Positions 1-7,810 of a stretch of 64,000 nt of DNA are shown one piece after another (the stretch's first letter is position 1; the number at the start of each line of letters is the position of its first letter). The notes below the pieces were generated by a model, which was not told where the DNA came from, ran no database searches, and saw only the letters and a program-made list of their open reading frames with translations. The DNA is taken from the NCBI GenBank assembly GCA_947488625.1, contig CANKZR010000001.1, positions 620,001-684,000 of the forward strand, read 5' to 3'. Both the position numbers and the translations under genes were made by a program. The stretch comes from an uncultured Sphingomonadaceae bacterium. Its GTDB lineage: Bacteria; Pseudomonadota; Alphaproteobacteria; Sphingomonadales; Sphingomonadaceae.

Positions 1-892
1 TGACGGAGGGTTCGACTTCGGCAGCGTCGATCACCACGGACCGGTCGAATTCGGCATCGGGATCGGTATACAGGGTCTTCCAGTAGGTAACTGCGTCGTC
101 CCATTCGTCGGCGCCTGGCGCGAAGGGGCGGCCCTTGATGTAGGCAAAGGTCGTTTCGTCGGGCGCAATCAAGCCGCCGCGTGCGCCGGCTTCGATGCTC
201 ATGTTGCAAACCGTAAGGCGCGATTCCACGCTCATCCGTTCGAATACCTTGCCGCGGTATTCGATCACGTGCCCGGTTCCGCCAGCCGTGCCGACCACGC
301 CGATGATATGCATGATGAGGTCCTTGGCGGTGATACCAAGACCCAGCTGCCCCTCGACGCGTACCTCCATGGTTTTCGATGGGCGCAGCAGCAGGGTCTG
401 CGTGGCCAGCACGTGCTCTACTTCGCTGGTGCCGATGCCGAATGCCCATGCGCCTAGTCCGCCATGGCATGCCGTGTGGCTGTCACCGCAAACGATGGTC
501 GTGCCCGGGAGTGAGAAACCCTGTTCCGGCCCCACGACGTGCACGATGCCTTGCTGCGAGGATGTGGCATCGAAATAGCGCACGCCGAATTCGGGCGCAT
601 TGCGTTCGAGCGCGGCGAGTTGGTCGGCGCTTTCCCTGTCGGCGATGGGGATGCGCTCACCGCGCGCATCGAGACGGGGGGTAGTGGGCAGGTTATGGTC
701 GGGGACGGCCAGAGTCAGTTCGGGATGGCGCACGGTGCGCCCCTTCATGCGCAGCGCCTCGAACGCCTGGGGGCTGGTGACTTCGTGAACGAGGTGACGG
801 TCGATGAAGATCAGGCATGTGCCGTCGTCGCGCCGTTCGATCACATGGGCGTCAAAAATCTTTTCGTAGAGTGTACGCGGTTTGCTGGCCAT
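1..892 (-). CDS. leuC: 3-isopropylmalate dehydratase large subunit (partial, C-terminus outside window)
   Basis: LeuC is the aconitase-family large subunit that isomerises 2-isopropylmalate to 3-isopropylmalate in leucine synthesis, together with LeuD. About 297 N-terminal residues are visible. The start reads [16 protein letters not shown], followed by [34 protein letters not shown] and the [13 protein letters not shown] segment, all characteristic of LeuC. The ATG at 892-890 matches the usual family N-terminus. The iron-sulfur ligand cysteines of the C-terminal half lie beyond the window edge, so integrity cannot be judged. leuD would be expected further left. The gene is divergent from the thioesterase at 991. 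Confidence 0.95.
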   Translation of the reverse strand, partial: MASKPRTLYEKIFDAHVIERRDDGTCLIFIDRHLVHEVTSPQAFEALRMKGRTVRHPELTLAVPDHNLPTTPRLDARGERIPIADRESADQLAALERNAPEFGVRYFDATSSQQGIVHVVGPEQGFSLPGTTIVCGDSHTACHGGLGAWAFGIGTSEVEHVLATQTLLLRPSKTMEVRVEGQLGLGITAKDLIMHIIGVVGTAGGTGHVIEYRGKVFERMSVESRLTVCNMSIEAGARGGLIAPDETTFAYIKGRPFAPGADEWDDAVTYWKTLYTDPDAEFDRSVVIDAAEVEPSV

Positions 893-990
893 GTGGCGCA
901 GATAGCGCGCGGAGCGTTTCGCGCCAAGTAATACGAAAAAAGGCTTCGTGTTGTCTTGGAAAGTTAACCTATGTCGCCTAACTTACAGGT

Positions 991-1404
991 ATGTCAGCCA
1001 AGCCCTTCGCCATTCCGATCAAGATCCTGCCCGATGATATCGATTTCATGGGTCATGTGAACAACTCGCGTTATCTCAATTGGGTGCAAGACGTGGTTCT
1101 GCAGCACTGGCAAAATCTGGCCCCGGCAGACGAGGTGGCGAGCAAGGCCTGGGTCGCCTTGAAGCACGAGATTACCTATCGCCGTCCCGCCTTCCTGGAG
1201 GACGACGTGATTGCCGAAACCGTGCTGGAGAAAATCAAGGGCGCGCGCAGTTTCTACAACACGGTAATTCGCCGCGGCGAAGAGGTGCTGGCAGAGGTGC
1301 AGAGCATGTGGTGCTGCATCGACAGCACGACCTTGCGGCCCGCGCGCATCGATCAGGATGTCGCGGAACGCTGCTTTGGCCTGCCGCGCAAGCAAACTCC
1401 ATAA
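991..1404 (+). CDS. Acyl-CoA thioesterase, 4HBT hotdog family (YbgC/FadM-like)
   Basis: The 137-aa protein has the length and pattern of a single hotdog domain. Near the N-terminus DDIDFMGHVNNSRYLNW contains the D-x-x-G-H-V-N-N motif of 4-hydroxybenzoyl-CoA thioesterase-like enzymes, with the aspartate as likely catalytic residue. The mid-region EITYRRPAFLEDDV fits the substrate-channel strand. Such enzymes hydrolyse acyl-CoA thioesters in the cytoplasm; the natural substrate cannot be told from sequence. It stands alone, divergent from leuC and convergent with the small secreted protein at 1472. The start is the ATG in ggtATG; no competing start precedes the domain. Confidence 0.85.
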   Translation: MSAKPFAIPIKILPDDIDFMGHVNNSRYLNWVQDVVLQHWQNLAPADEVASKAWVALKHEITYRRPAFLEDDVIAETVLEKIKGARSFYNTVIRRGEEVLAEVQSMWCCIDSTTLRPARIDQDVAERCFGLPRKQTP

Positions 1405-1428
1405 ACGCCGGAACGACAACCCGATCGA

Positions 1429-1456
1429 GGCCAGTTCGCCATTCAGCGAACCGGCC
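1429..1456. terminator. Hairpin between convergent genes, possible bidirectional terminator
   Basis: GGCC-A-GTTCGC, a six-base loop, then GCGAAC-C-GGCC forms a 10-bp stem with one A/C mismatch. It lies between the convergent genes ending at 1404 and 1472. No long U-tract follows on either strand, so termination is inferred from position and stem only. Confidence 0.4.
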
Positions 1457-1471
1457 TGCAATCACTAGGCA

Positions 1472-1819
1472 TTAGCGGCGACGGTCCTGCCCACGTTCAC
1501 GCGTGGCCGAGGCGATTGCTTTTCTCGTGTCGTCCAATCGCTGGCTCAGCGTGCTGACCTCGTGGCGGTCGAAGCCACCACGCGAATAGCTGCGATAGAG
1601 GTTCTGCAACCCGCTGACTTCGCGGCTCAGGCTACGCAATTCGCGACGTGAAAGGTCTCCGCGGTTTTCAGCCCGATCAAGCTGTCGATCGAGTTGCGTG
1701 ATCTGGTTCTGCAACTGGTGGGCGGATTGCGCCGGCGCAGCCGCAGCCGACGTAGCTGCAAGCACGCTTCCTGCCAAGGCGAGAGGGGCCGCGAGGAAGA
1801 GGAATTTCGACTTTTTCAT
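1472..1819 (-). CDS. Small secreted hypothetical protein, charged helical
   Basis: A 115-aa protein of unknown function. The N-terminus MKKSKFLFLAAPLALAGS runs on to an AAAA stretch, a typical Sec signal peptide with cleavage expected around residues 26-28. The mature part (about residues 30-115) is rich in Arg, Leu, Gln and Ser and has heptad-like spacing (LQNQITQLDRQLDRAENRG), so an exported helical or coiled-coil protein is likely. An AAAGG Shine-Dalgarno sits just upstream of the ATG. It has no operon partner. I do not recognise a named family. Confidence 0.75.
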   Translation of the reverse strand: MKKSKFLFLAAPLALAGSVLAATSAAAAPAQSAHQLQNQITQLDRQLDRAENRGDLSRRELRSLSREVSGLQNLYRSYSRGGFDRHEVSTLSQRLDDTRKAIASATRERGQDRRR

Positions 1820-2056
1820 TTCAGAGCCTTTCGGATGTTCGGCCTAGATGCCGATGTTTCCTCTATGGCAGCGCTTTGGCGGCTTGAGCGTCGCTGTTGG
1901 TACGAAAGTGTCGCGGGCCTGCAACGAAGCTTTCTGCCCGGTGTATGACATGAAAAGCTATCCGTTCGTATTCGTCCAAGCGATGTGGCCGCAATCGCGC
2001 CATACGGACCACGGGCCGCATTGGCTTGGCGCGGTTTTCCCTCTAACGTCCGCATA

Positions 2057-2833
2057 ATGCCACAGACCCGACAGCAACCGGAGCACCATTCCGGCCCCGC
2101 GGTGCAAACCGCCATTGGCCTTGGCCTGGCTGCGCTGATTTTCAGTTCGTGGCTGGCCTTGCACATTTACGCTGTTTTCGTGTTTGAATTGACATGGAGC
2201 AGCCTGCCGCTCGGCCTTGGGATAGCACTGTTGCAATGCTGGCTTTCCGTTGGCCTGTTCATCATCAGCCACGATGCCATGCATGGATCGCTTGCGCCCG
2301 GTTGGGCCCGGCTGAACGGCGCTATCGGGGGTGGACTGCTGTTCCTGTATGCAGGCTTCGGCTGGCGCAGGATGCGCGATGCGCATTTTGCCCATCACCG
2401 GCACGCGGGACTCGATGGCGATCCCGATTTCGATGTCCATAATCCCGACCATTTCTGGCGCTGGTACAAGACGTTCCTGACGCGCTATTTCGGCTGGCGG
2501 TCAATCGCCTATGTCTCCACGATCGTGACGATATACTGGCTGGTGGTTGGCGTACCGATGGCGCAGATCGTCCTGGTGTTCGGCTTGCCGGCCATCGCAT
2601 CCAGCATCCAGCTGTTCTATTTCGGTACCTATCGCCCGCATCGCCATGCCGCCGATCCGTTTGGTGACCGGCACAACGCCCGGTCGGATGATTTTTCGTC
2701 GCTCGTCAGCCTCGCAACCTGCTTCCATTTCGGCTATCATCACGAACATCACAGCTATCCGCAAACGCCGTGGTGGGCGCTCCCGCGTCGTCGCCGTGGA
2801 CTTGCGCAAAGCGATACGGGATTTAGCAGATGA
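2057..2833 (+). CDS. crtW: Beta-carotene ketolase (4,4'-oxygenase)
   Basis: CrtW is a membrane di-iron oxygenase that adds keto groups at C4/C4' of beta-ionone rings. The 258-aa product has the three histidine boxes of the membrane fatty-acid desaturase superfamily: HDAMH at 72-76, HFAHH at 110-114 (followed by RHAG) and HHEHH at 218-222, between hydrophobic helices. The ATG at 2057 gives the normal family length; a GTG at 1985 in the same frame would add 24 aa with no Shine-Dalgarno. It overlaps crtZ by ATGA, so the two are translationally coupled and together imply astaxanthin-type xanthophylls. No crtE/B/I/Y lies in the window. Confidence 0.93.
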   Translation: MPQTRQQPEHHSGPAVQTAIGLGLAALIFSSWLALHIYAVFVFELTWSSLPLGLGIALLQCWLSVGLFIISHDAMHGSLAPGWARLNGAIGGGLLFLYAGFGWRRMRDAHFAHHRHAGLDGDPDFDVHNPDHFWRWYKTFLTRYFGWRSIAYVSTIVTIYWLVVGVPMAQIVLVFGLPAIASSIQLFYFGTYRPHRHAADPFGDRHNARSDDFSSLVSLATCFHFGYHHEHHSYPQTPWWALPRRRRGLAQSDTGFSR

Positions 2834-3330
2834 GTATACCGGCAATTGTCCTTACCGTGGCTGGTGCGGTCGTCTTCATGGAAATGTTCGCCTGGTGGGC
2901 GCACAAGTACGTGATGCACGGCTGGGGCTGGGGCTGGCACCGCGATCATCACGAGCCGCATGACAATGTGCTGGAAAAAAACGACCTGTTCGCCGTGGTT
3001 TTCGGCAGCATCGTGGTCGCCATGTTCGCCATAGGCTATTACGTGTCAGACTTTCTGTGGTGGTTTGCCATGGGCATTACCGTTTACGGCGTAATCTATA
3101 CGCTTATTCACGATGGGCTGGTGCACCAGCGCTATTTCAAATGGGTCCCCAAGCGCGGCTATGCAAAGCGGCTGGTGCAGGCGCACAAGTTGCATCATGC
3201 CACGGTGGGGAAGGAAGGCGGGGTCAGCTTCGGCTTTGTCTTCGCTCGTGACCCCGCCAGACTTAAAACGGAATTGAAACGCCAGCGCGAAGCTGGCGTC
3301 GCTGTCGTTCGGGACAGTGTCGGCGCCTGA
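2830..3330 (+). CDS. crtZ: Beta-carotene 3-hydroxylase
   Basis: CrtZ hydroxylates C3/C3' of beta-ionone rings. The 166-aa membrane protein shows the histidine pattern of the family: HKYVMH (25-30), HRDHH (37-41), HDGLVH (94-99) and HKLHH (119-123), with hydrophobic segments at about 3-22 and 52-85. Its ATG lies inside the crtW stop (ATGA). CrtW plus CrtZ acting on beta-carotene yield canthaxanthin, zeaxanthin, adonixanthin and astaxanthin in proportions that depend on the relative activities. The C-terminal 20 residues are charged and variable. Confidence 0.94.
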   Translation: MSIPAIVLTVAGAVVFMEMFAWWAHKYVMHGWGWGWHRDHHEPHDNVLEKNDLFAVVFGSIVVAMFAIGYYVSDFLWWFAMGITVYGVIYTLIHDGLVHQRYFKWVPKRGYAKRLVQAHKLHHATVGKEGGVSFGFVFARDPARLKTELKRQREAGVAVVRDSVGA

Positions 3331-3339
3331 CGCGTCCGC

Positions 3340-3498
3340 CTAGTTTGCGTAATTCACGTAGAGTCCGTGGATCAGGCCGGGCACATAAAGGATCAGCGTC
3401 AGGATGAGGTTGATCAGGAAGGTACCGCCCAGTCCGTGCTTCAGCGCAACGCCCAGTGGCGGCACGAGGACGGTGGCGATCAGGGTAATGATATTCAT
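3340..3498 (-). CDS. YqaE/Pmp3 family small membrane protein
   Basis: A 52-aa protein with two membrane helices. It reads MNIITLIATVLVPPLGVALK, then GLGGTFLINLILTLILY, then VPGLIHGLYV. The PPLGVAL and LT..LY.PG.IH segments are the Pmp3/YqaE signature of small stress-related membrane proteins linked to membrane potential and salt tolerance. The gene stands alone between crtZ and the epimerase fusion. About 60 nt upstream of the ATG a GGAAC (3560-3556 on the minus strand) is followed 16-17 nt later by GATT, a weak resemblance to the alphaproteobacterial general-stress sigma (EcfG) promoter; treat this as a hint only. Confidence 0.9.
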   Translation of the reverse strand: MNIITLIATVLVPPLGVALKHGLGGTFLINLILTLILYVPGLIHGLYVNYAN

Positions 3499-3606
3499 GT
3501 AAGGCTCCGATTGGATTGGTAGGTCTTGCCTTACTAATCCAGCCGGGACTTGCCTGTTCCTTCGTGATCCGTTGCGTGTAACTACGGCTATCTGCCAAGC
3601 ACGCCG

Positions 3607-4977
3607 TTATTCGATGATTTTGGCAATCGGCCTCATCTCTATCCAGTCCACGATAAGTTCGCGGCGATTGAAGCGCCATTTGCCATCTACGCAAGCAAAC
3701 TGATCCTGGTATCGGATTTCCCAGGTCATGATCTCGTTGGGAGAACCGGCCCCGTCCGGCTTGATGACGTGATTTGCGGTGCAGAAAGTCTCGCCCCTTG
3801 CACGGTCGCCTTCGATTTCGACCAGTTGCTGGTTGATGACGTGGCGCGTCTCGAAGAAGAAGTCTGCGAGCATGTCCGGCAGGGCCAGTGCCTCTGCAAT
3901 GCCTTCGTACCTGAACCCCGGTCCGACCACGATAAGATCATCTGTCACTATGGACGACAGGATTTGCTCGTCTGCTGTATCCATGGCGCGCGCATATTTG
4001 CTTGCAAGCGCGTAGAGTTCGGCATCGAAGCGTGCTTCGGCGCCCAGGTTTACGGGTTCGGCGACACCGATGATCGCGTCTAGGTCTGCAACCATTGCTT
4101 CCACGGTCGGCCTGATATCTGCGCGGCGGAAACCCAGCCTTTCTACATCATCCGGGTCCGGTTCATACGAAATGACATTGCCACGTCCCTGAATGATCGC
4201 CGGGTCTGGGAGCATGGGGTGGTTCTTGTCCACCGCAGGAACGCTGGCCGGATTCCCGACGGCCTTGAAGAACATCCCGAAGTACTCGGCGAAGCTAAGG
4301 TTTTCATCGCCCAGCAAGTAGGCCTTGCCGCCTTCGCCGCGCTGGATAGCACCCGACACCGCTTCTGCCAGAGAGCGCACGGAGATGAAGTTCGTGCCGC
4401 CTGTTGGCGCTGAAGGCGGGATGAAAGCGTGAACGCCGCGCGCATAGCTGATGTATGCCTGGAACATCGCGTTTCTGGTTCCGGGCACCATGCCGACGAC
4501 GAAAGGGGCATCGAGGCTCATTGCGCGGAAGGTGTCGGATGCCAATTTGCAGACGCCCTGACTGGCCAGATGACGCGAACGGACATACACATTGCTGCCC
4601 AGGATTTCCGGCATGACATGCGGGTAGAAACTGCCGATATGGATGAAAGTCCCAACGCCAGCATCCTTTGCCAGTTTGGCAAACTTCGGAACCATGACAC
4701 CGTTGGCATGCAGGAAATGCTGATCTTCGTCGTCGCCCTCCGGGATATGTCGTCCATCGCTGCCAGCGGCAAAGACGATCGTCTCGTAAGGTTCGAGATC
4801 CTTCTGCTCGAAAGTTTCTTTCAGATAGTCCCCATAGACCCACGGGAATTTCGCCAGCGCTTCGTTGTCGCTGGGTTTCTTGCGAGAACACAGGGTGACG
4901 TCGAAACCCTTATCGGCAAGGTGAGAACCGATATAGCCGCCAATCGGACCAGTTCCGCCGACAATCAGAATTTTCAT
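3607..4977 (-). CDS. NAD-dependent epimerase/reductase fused to a SnoaL-like (NTF2-fold) domain
   Basis: The 456-aa protein has two parts. Residues 1 to about 310 are an atypical/extended SDR: it opens MKILIVGGTGPIGGYIG, a glycine-rich NAD(P) motif, and contains an IHIGSFYPHV segment where the catalytic Ser/Tyr region lies. Residues about 330-456 (ELYALASKYARAMDTADE to the C-terminus) have the length and pattern of a SnoaL_4/NTF2-like cone domain, with the WRFNRRELIVDWIEM ending common to such proteins. The start at 4977 places the Rossmann motif at the N-terminus; longer in-frame extensions have no support. The gene is isolated. Its substrate is unknown; SnoaL-like partners often act on polyketide-, steroid- or aromatic-type rings. 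Confidence 0.82.
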   Translation of the reverse strand: MKILIVGGTGPIGGYIGSHLADKGFDVTLCSRKKPSDNEALAKFPWVYGDYLKETFEQKDLEPYETIVFAAGSDGRHIPEGDDEDQHFLHANGVMVPKFAKLAKDAGVGTFIHIGSFYPHVMPEILGSNVYVRSRHLASQGVCKLASDTFRAMSLDAPFVVGMVPGTRNAMFQAYISYARGVHAFIPPSAPTGGTNFISVRSLAEAVSGAIQRGEGGKAYLLGDENLSFAEYFGMFFKAVGNPASVPAVDKNHPMLPDPAIIQGRGNVISYEPDPDDVERLGFRRADIRPTVEAMVADLDAIIGVAEPVNLGAEARFDAELYALASKYARAMDTADEQILSSIVTDDLIVVGPGFRYEGIAEALALPDMLADFFFETRHVINQQLVEIEGDRARGETFCTANHVIKPDGAGSPNEIMTWEIRYQDQFACVDGKWRFNRRELIVDWIEMRPIAKIIE

Positions 4978-5244
4978 TGCAGTATTCCACCCATCGCGAG
5001 ATGCACCGGGCCAATGCCAAAGCGCAAACAACGGGGCTGTGCATCCCATAATTACGCGAATTGCGCAAGAAATGCATCAACGACCTATAATCGCGTATTG
5101 ATGGATGGAGGGCCTACGCAATCTGACGCGCGGGGTTTGTGGAGTTGGGTTCAGAGAATTTTGCGATCCCAATCGCACCGATAAAGGGCATGGCCGGATC
5201 AAACTGTGGCACAGGGGCTCTCGTCGGAAGCGAAATTCCTCAAC

Positions 5245-5652
5245 CTAGTTTGCCGCTATTCGCCCCGCGTGATCCTGCACCAGCGCAATCATGTTGGGCA
5301 CACCCTGGGTGCGGTTGGATGAAAGCTGGTTCTTCAGGTCGAACGGGGACAGCGCCTCGGCAATATCCATCTGCGCCACTTCGTTCGCTGGCTTGTCCTG
5401 CACGGCAGAGATTACCAGCGCGACGATACCCTTGGTGATGGCGGCATTGCTGTCGGCCAGGAAATGCAGTCGGTCGGCCTCTTCGGTGGGGTAGACCCAG
5501 ACCTGTGCCGAACATCCGCGCACCAGCGTTGCGTCAGTTTTCAGCGCGGCGGGCATTTCGTCCAGCTCGCGGCCCAGTTCGATCAGCAGGCGATAGCGTT
5601 CATCGCCTTCGAGGAATTCGTATTCTTCCTGGATGTCTTCAAGTGTTCGCAT
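5245..5652 (-). CDS. sufE: Cysteine desulfuration protein SufE
   Basis: SufE accepts persulfide sulfur from the cysteine desulfurase SufS and passes it to the Fe-S scaffold. The 135-aa protein matches the family in length and carries the acceptor cysteine in VRGCSAQVW (Cys47), preceded by the DEMPAALKTD segment and followed by ITKGIVALVIS. A GAAGG Shine-Dalgarno precedes the ATG. It lies 23 nt downstream of the last small gene of the Psp array on the same strand, so it may be read through from the Psp operon as well as from its own promoter. No other suf gene is in the window. Confidence 0.93.
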   Translation of the reverse strand: MRTLEDIQEEYEFLEGDERYRLLIELGRELDEMPAALKTDATLVRGCSAQVWVYPTEEADRLHFLADSNAAITKGIVALVISAVQDKPANEVAQMDIAEALSPFDLKNQLSSNRTQGVPNMIALVQDHAGRIAAN

Positions 5653-5675
5653 GACTGCCTTCTAGTGGCTGCGCG

Positions 5676-5927
5676 TCAGAGGTCCACCCCGTTCGCGATA
5701 GCTTCCAGCTTGCGGATGCGTTCCTTCAGGTCGGCAATTTCGATGCGGGCCATGCCTTCGCGCGATCCGCCTTCCATTTCAGGCCGCGTCTCAGGCCGGG
5801 TGCGCTGCATCTCCAGCTCGCGGCGCTTGAGTGCGAGCCAGCCCTGCCAGCCCATGAGCGCAGACGCGCTGAGCATGGCTATCGCGAGCAGGCTGCTGGC
5901 GGCGAACAACAGGTCGATTTGCGTCAT
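5676..5927 (-). CDS. Small one-TM coiled-coil protein, last and degenerate member of the Psp-linked array
   Basis: An 83-aa protein: one N-terminal membrane helix (about residues 5-30), a charged linker, and a short coiled-coil (ADLKERIRKLEAIANG) that resembles the shared module of its six upstream neighbours but lacks the final EIExLR motif. The ATG at 5927 has an AGGGAGG Shine-Dalgarno; a longer in-frame start at 5951 has none. It follows the preceding gene by 40 nt and precedes sufE by 23 nt, on the same strand. A function in envelope stress is inferred only from position and similarity. Confidence 0.72.
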   Translation of the reverse strand: MTQIDLLFAASSLLAIAMLSASALMGWQGWLALKRRELEMQRTRPETRPEMEGGSREGMARIEIADLKERIRKLEAIANGVDL

Positions 5928-5967
5928 TGTGGTCCTCCCTGCAGGTTTCACTTCGGAGCCGCGACGA

Positions 5968-6219
5968 TTACTCGTCGCGCAGTTTTTCTATTTCCTCTGC
6001 CGTCCGGCGGCCCGGATCGGTGGCGATACGTTCGAGCACTTTCACCCGCTCGCGCAGTTCTTCGACTTCGTGCTGAAGCTCGGCTTCGCGCTGGGTGTGG
6101 GCGATAGGGTTGCCCTGATTGTCCCGCACGATGCCTTGCTTTGCATCCTGTGATCGCTTCCATGCGGCATAGGCGACGGCCACCAGCACGATCAGGAAAA
6201 TCAGCGCCCATGTGCTCAC
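5968..6219 (-). CDS. Small PspB/PspC-tail-like membrane protein (array member 6)
   Basis: An 83-aa protein with an N-terminal membrane helix (about 3-20), a charged juxtamembrane segment (AWKRSQDAKQG), and a coiled-coil ending ELRERVKVLERIATD, then EEIEKLRDE at the C-terminus. This ERVKVLERIxTD...EIExLR pattern recurs in the five genes upstream and in the C-terminus of PspC. The start codon overlaps the stop of the preceding gene by 4 nt, indicating translational coupling. The predicted arrangement is a membrane anchor with a cytoplasmic helical interaction domain. Confidence 0.82.
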   Translation of the reverse strand: MSTWALIFLIVLVAVAYAAWKRSQDAKQGIVRDNQGNPIAHTQREAELQHEVEELRERVKVLERIATDPGRRTAEEIEKLRDE

Positions 6220-6515
6220 GATACTTTCTCCTGTCGGGCGGCTTCATCGGCGCGCAGATTCTCGATCTGGCGGGATAGATCGGCGCTGGGGTCGGTCACG
6301 ATGCGTTCGATCACGCGCAGGCGGTCTTCGATATCCTGCTGGGACCGGTTCGATCCGGCAGCCTGTGCGGCTTTCGCCTCTTCGATGCGCGCCTGTATTT
6401 CCAATTTCTGCAAACGGTGTTGCCGGTTGCGCTGCCCGGCGATCGTTCCGAATGTCAGCACGATCAGCACGATTGTGAGAACGAAGCCGAATATAAGAAT
6501 CAGGTCTCCATCCAT
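6216..6515 (-). CDS. Small PspB/PspC-tail-like membrane protein (array member 5)
   Basis: A 99-aa protein. The N-terminal membrane helix (about 5-25, LILIFGFVLTIVLIVLTFG) is followed by a basic stretch and a long coiled-coil (KLEIQARIEEAKAAQAAG), then the shared module RLRVIERIVTDPSADLS and QIENLRADE. It overlaps the preceding gene by 1 nt (TGATG type) and the next by 4 nt. The paralogues diverge strongly in the membrane part and linker but keep the module, which suggests a common binding surface. The family name is not known to me beyond its resemblance to PspB and the PspC tail. Confidence 0.82.
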   Translation of the reverse strand: MDGDLILIFGFVLTIVLIVLTFGTIAGQRNRQHRLQKLEIQARIEEAKAAQAAGSNRSQQDIEDRLRVIERIVTDPSADLSRQIENLRADEAARQEKVS

Positions 6516-6790
6516 CAGTTCGTCTCCATTTTTTCGCCACGAAGTGCTTCGATTTCCTCCGCCAGCGCGGCAGGGCGATCGGTAGCGATGCGTTCGAGTA
6601 CGCGTACGCGTTCTTCCAGTTCGCCTCGCGGACCGCGGTTCCGGCTGGAGAGTGCCTTGTCGGCCGCGCCCTTCTTTCGATGACCGAACACTAGCGCGCC
6701 AAGCCCTATGCCTCCACCGACAGCCAGTCCGGCGATGACGAATGCGTCCTTCACCAGCGGCCAGTCAGCTCCGAAAAGTTCCGTGCCCAT
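6515..6790 (-). CDS. Small PspB/PspC-tail-like membrane protein (array member 4)
   Basis: A 91-aa protein. Its membrane helix is glycine-rich and set further in than in its neighbours (about residues 14-36, AFVIAGLAVGGGIGLGALVF), followed by a basic HRKKG stop-transfer, a short linker, and the module ELEERVRVLERIATD with EEIEALRGE near the C-terminus. It overlaps by 1 nt at both ends with neighbouring genes, so it is part of one tightly packed operon. No enzymatic motif is visible; a scaffold or regulator role is inferred from context. Confidence 0.82.
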   Translation of the reverse strand: MGTELFGADWPLVKDAFVIAGLAVGGGIGLGALVFGHRKKGAADKALSSRNRGPRGELEERVRVLERIATDRPAALAEEIEALRGEKMETN

Positions 6791-7104
6791 CAGTTCGCGT
6801 CCTTCTTGTCGCCACGCAGGTTCTCGATCTCGTGCGTCAGATGGTAGCCGCTGTCGGTGACGATGCGCTCCACGTTGGCGAGGCGATCCTTCATCGAACC
6901 GAGTTCCGCCTGCAGCGCGGCGTTTTCCTGGGTCAGCAGTTTCACGCGCTCTGCGGCCTGATCGTTCTTCGGGTAGATCGCCTTGCCCCAGCTGTTCTCC
7001 AGCGGATAGCCGTTCTTCACGCGGATCCAGGTGGTGGCCACCCAGCCGATTACGCCGGAGATGCCGACAAGGGCGATAACTTCGCTTGTGAGTTCAAATG
7101 GCAT
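6790..7104 (-). CDS. Small PspB/PspC-tail-like membrane protein (array member 3)
   Basis: A 104-aa protein with an N-terminal membrane helix (about 8-27), then WIRVKNGYPLE, nearly identical in pattern to WIRAKHGYPLE of the gene immediately upstream, which marks these two as the most recent duplicates. A coiled-coil (RVKLLTQENAALQAELG) leads to the module RLANVERIVTDSGYHLT and HEIENLRGD. Start and stop overlap neighbouring genes by 1 nt. Duplication followed by divergence is the simplest reading. Confidence 0.83.
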   Translation of the reverse strand: MPFELTSEVIALVGISGVIGWVATTWIRVKNGYPLENSWGKAIYPKNDQAAERVKLLTQENAALQAELGSMKDRLANVERIVTDSGYHLTHEIENLRGDKKDAN

Positions 7105-7481
7105 CAGACGCGTTCCTTGTTCGTGATATCCAGCGGTACTCCGCTGTCGCGGGTGGCGCGGGTGTCGCGAACCTCGCGGGCGGGCCTGTCGCGCAGCGCC
7201 TCGATTTCTTCGGCGACGGTATAGCCCTTGTCGGTGACGATGCGCTCCAGCACGATCATGCGGTCTTCCATGCGCTCCATCAGGTCCCGCAACTGCTGGT
7301 TCTGTTCGCGCAGCTTGCGGGTTTCCTCGTCGTTGCGCGTGGTTTCGGTCTTTTCGGTCTTGCCGAACAACTCGTCCTCCAGCGGATAGCCATGCTTGGC
7401 GCGGATCCAGTTGTTCACGATCCAGCCGATGGTGGAGAGCGCGATGATCGCGATGATGAATTCAGGGCCGCTCCAGTCCAT
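7104..7481 (-). CDS. Small PspB/PspC-tail-like membrane protein (array member 2)
   Basis: The longest array member, 125 aa. Membrane helix about 8-27 (IIAIIALSTIGWIVNNW), then RAKHGYPLEDELFG, a coiled-coil (ETRKLREQNQQLRDLMERM), the module RMIVLERIVTDKGYTVA with EEIEALRDR, and a C-terminal tail SGVPLDITNKERV. That tail matches the GVPLEIARKENV tail of array member 1, while the membrane-proximal part matches member 3, so this gene shares features with both neighbours. It overlaps both by 1 nt. Confidence 0.83.
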   Translation of the reverse strand: MDWSGPEFIIAIIALSTIGWIVNNWIRAKHGYPLEDELFGKTEKTETTRNDEETRKLREQNQQLRDLMERMEDRMIVLERIVTDKGYTVAEEIEALRDRPAREVRDTRATRDSGVPLDITNKERV

Positions 7482-7777
7482 CAGACGTTCTCCTTCCGAG
7501 CGATTTCGAGCGGGACGCCGGTGCCTTCGTCGACACTGCGCTGGTCGCGCAGGGCCTCGATCTGTGTAGCGATGTCATAACCCTTGTCGGTGACGATACG
7601 CTCCAGCACGCGGACCCTGTCTTCCAGTTCCTGCACCCGGCTGGCGTATTGCGCGGCCTTCTCGGCGCTGCCCTGGGCGGTCGCTTCCAGACGCTTCTCT
7701 TCCGTCTTGCTGCGCGAGACCGTCCAGACGATGAACATTACCATCAGGAAGGGCGCAAATCCTACCATCCACTCCAT
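7481..7777 (-). CDS. Small PspB/PspC-tail-like membrane protein (array member 1)
   Basis: A 98-aa protein, first of the array after pspC (33-nt gap, AAAGGGG Shine-Dalgarno). Membrane helix about 5-21, then a charged linker (SRSKTEEKRLEATAQG), a coiled-coil and the module RVRVLERIVTDKGYDIA with QIEALRDQ, ending in GVPLEIARKENV. The motif resembles both E. coli PspB (RIQALESILD) and the PspC C-terminus (RLREMERYVTS) as I recall them. It is best described as a PspB-like protein carrying a PspC-type tail; the role in envelope stress is inferred. Confidence 0.83.
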   Translation of the reverse strand: MEWMVGFAPFLMVMFIVWTVSRSKTEEKRLEATAQGSAEKAAQYASRVQELEDRVRVLERIVTDKGYDIATQIEALRDQRSVDEGTGVPLEIARKENV

Positions 7778-7810
7778 TTTTCGTCCCCTTTACCTTGCTC
7801 GATGCGCCCC

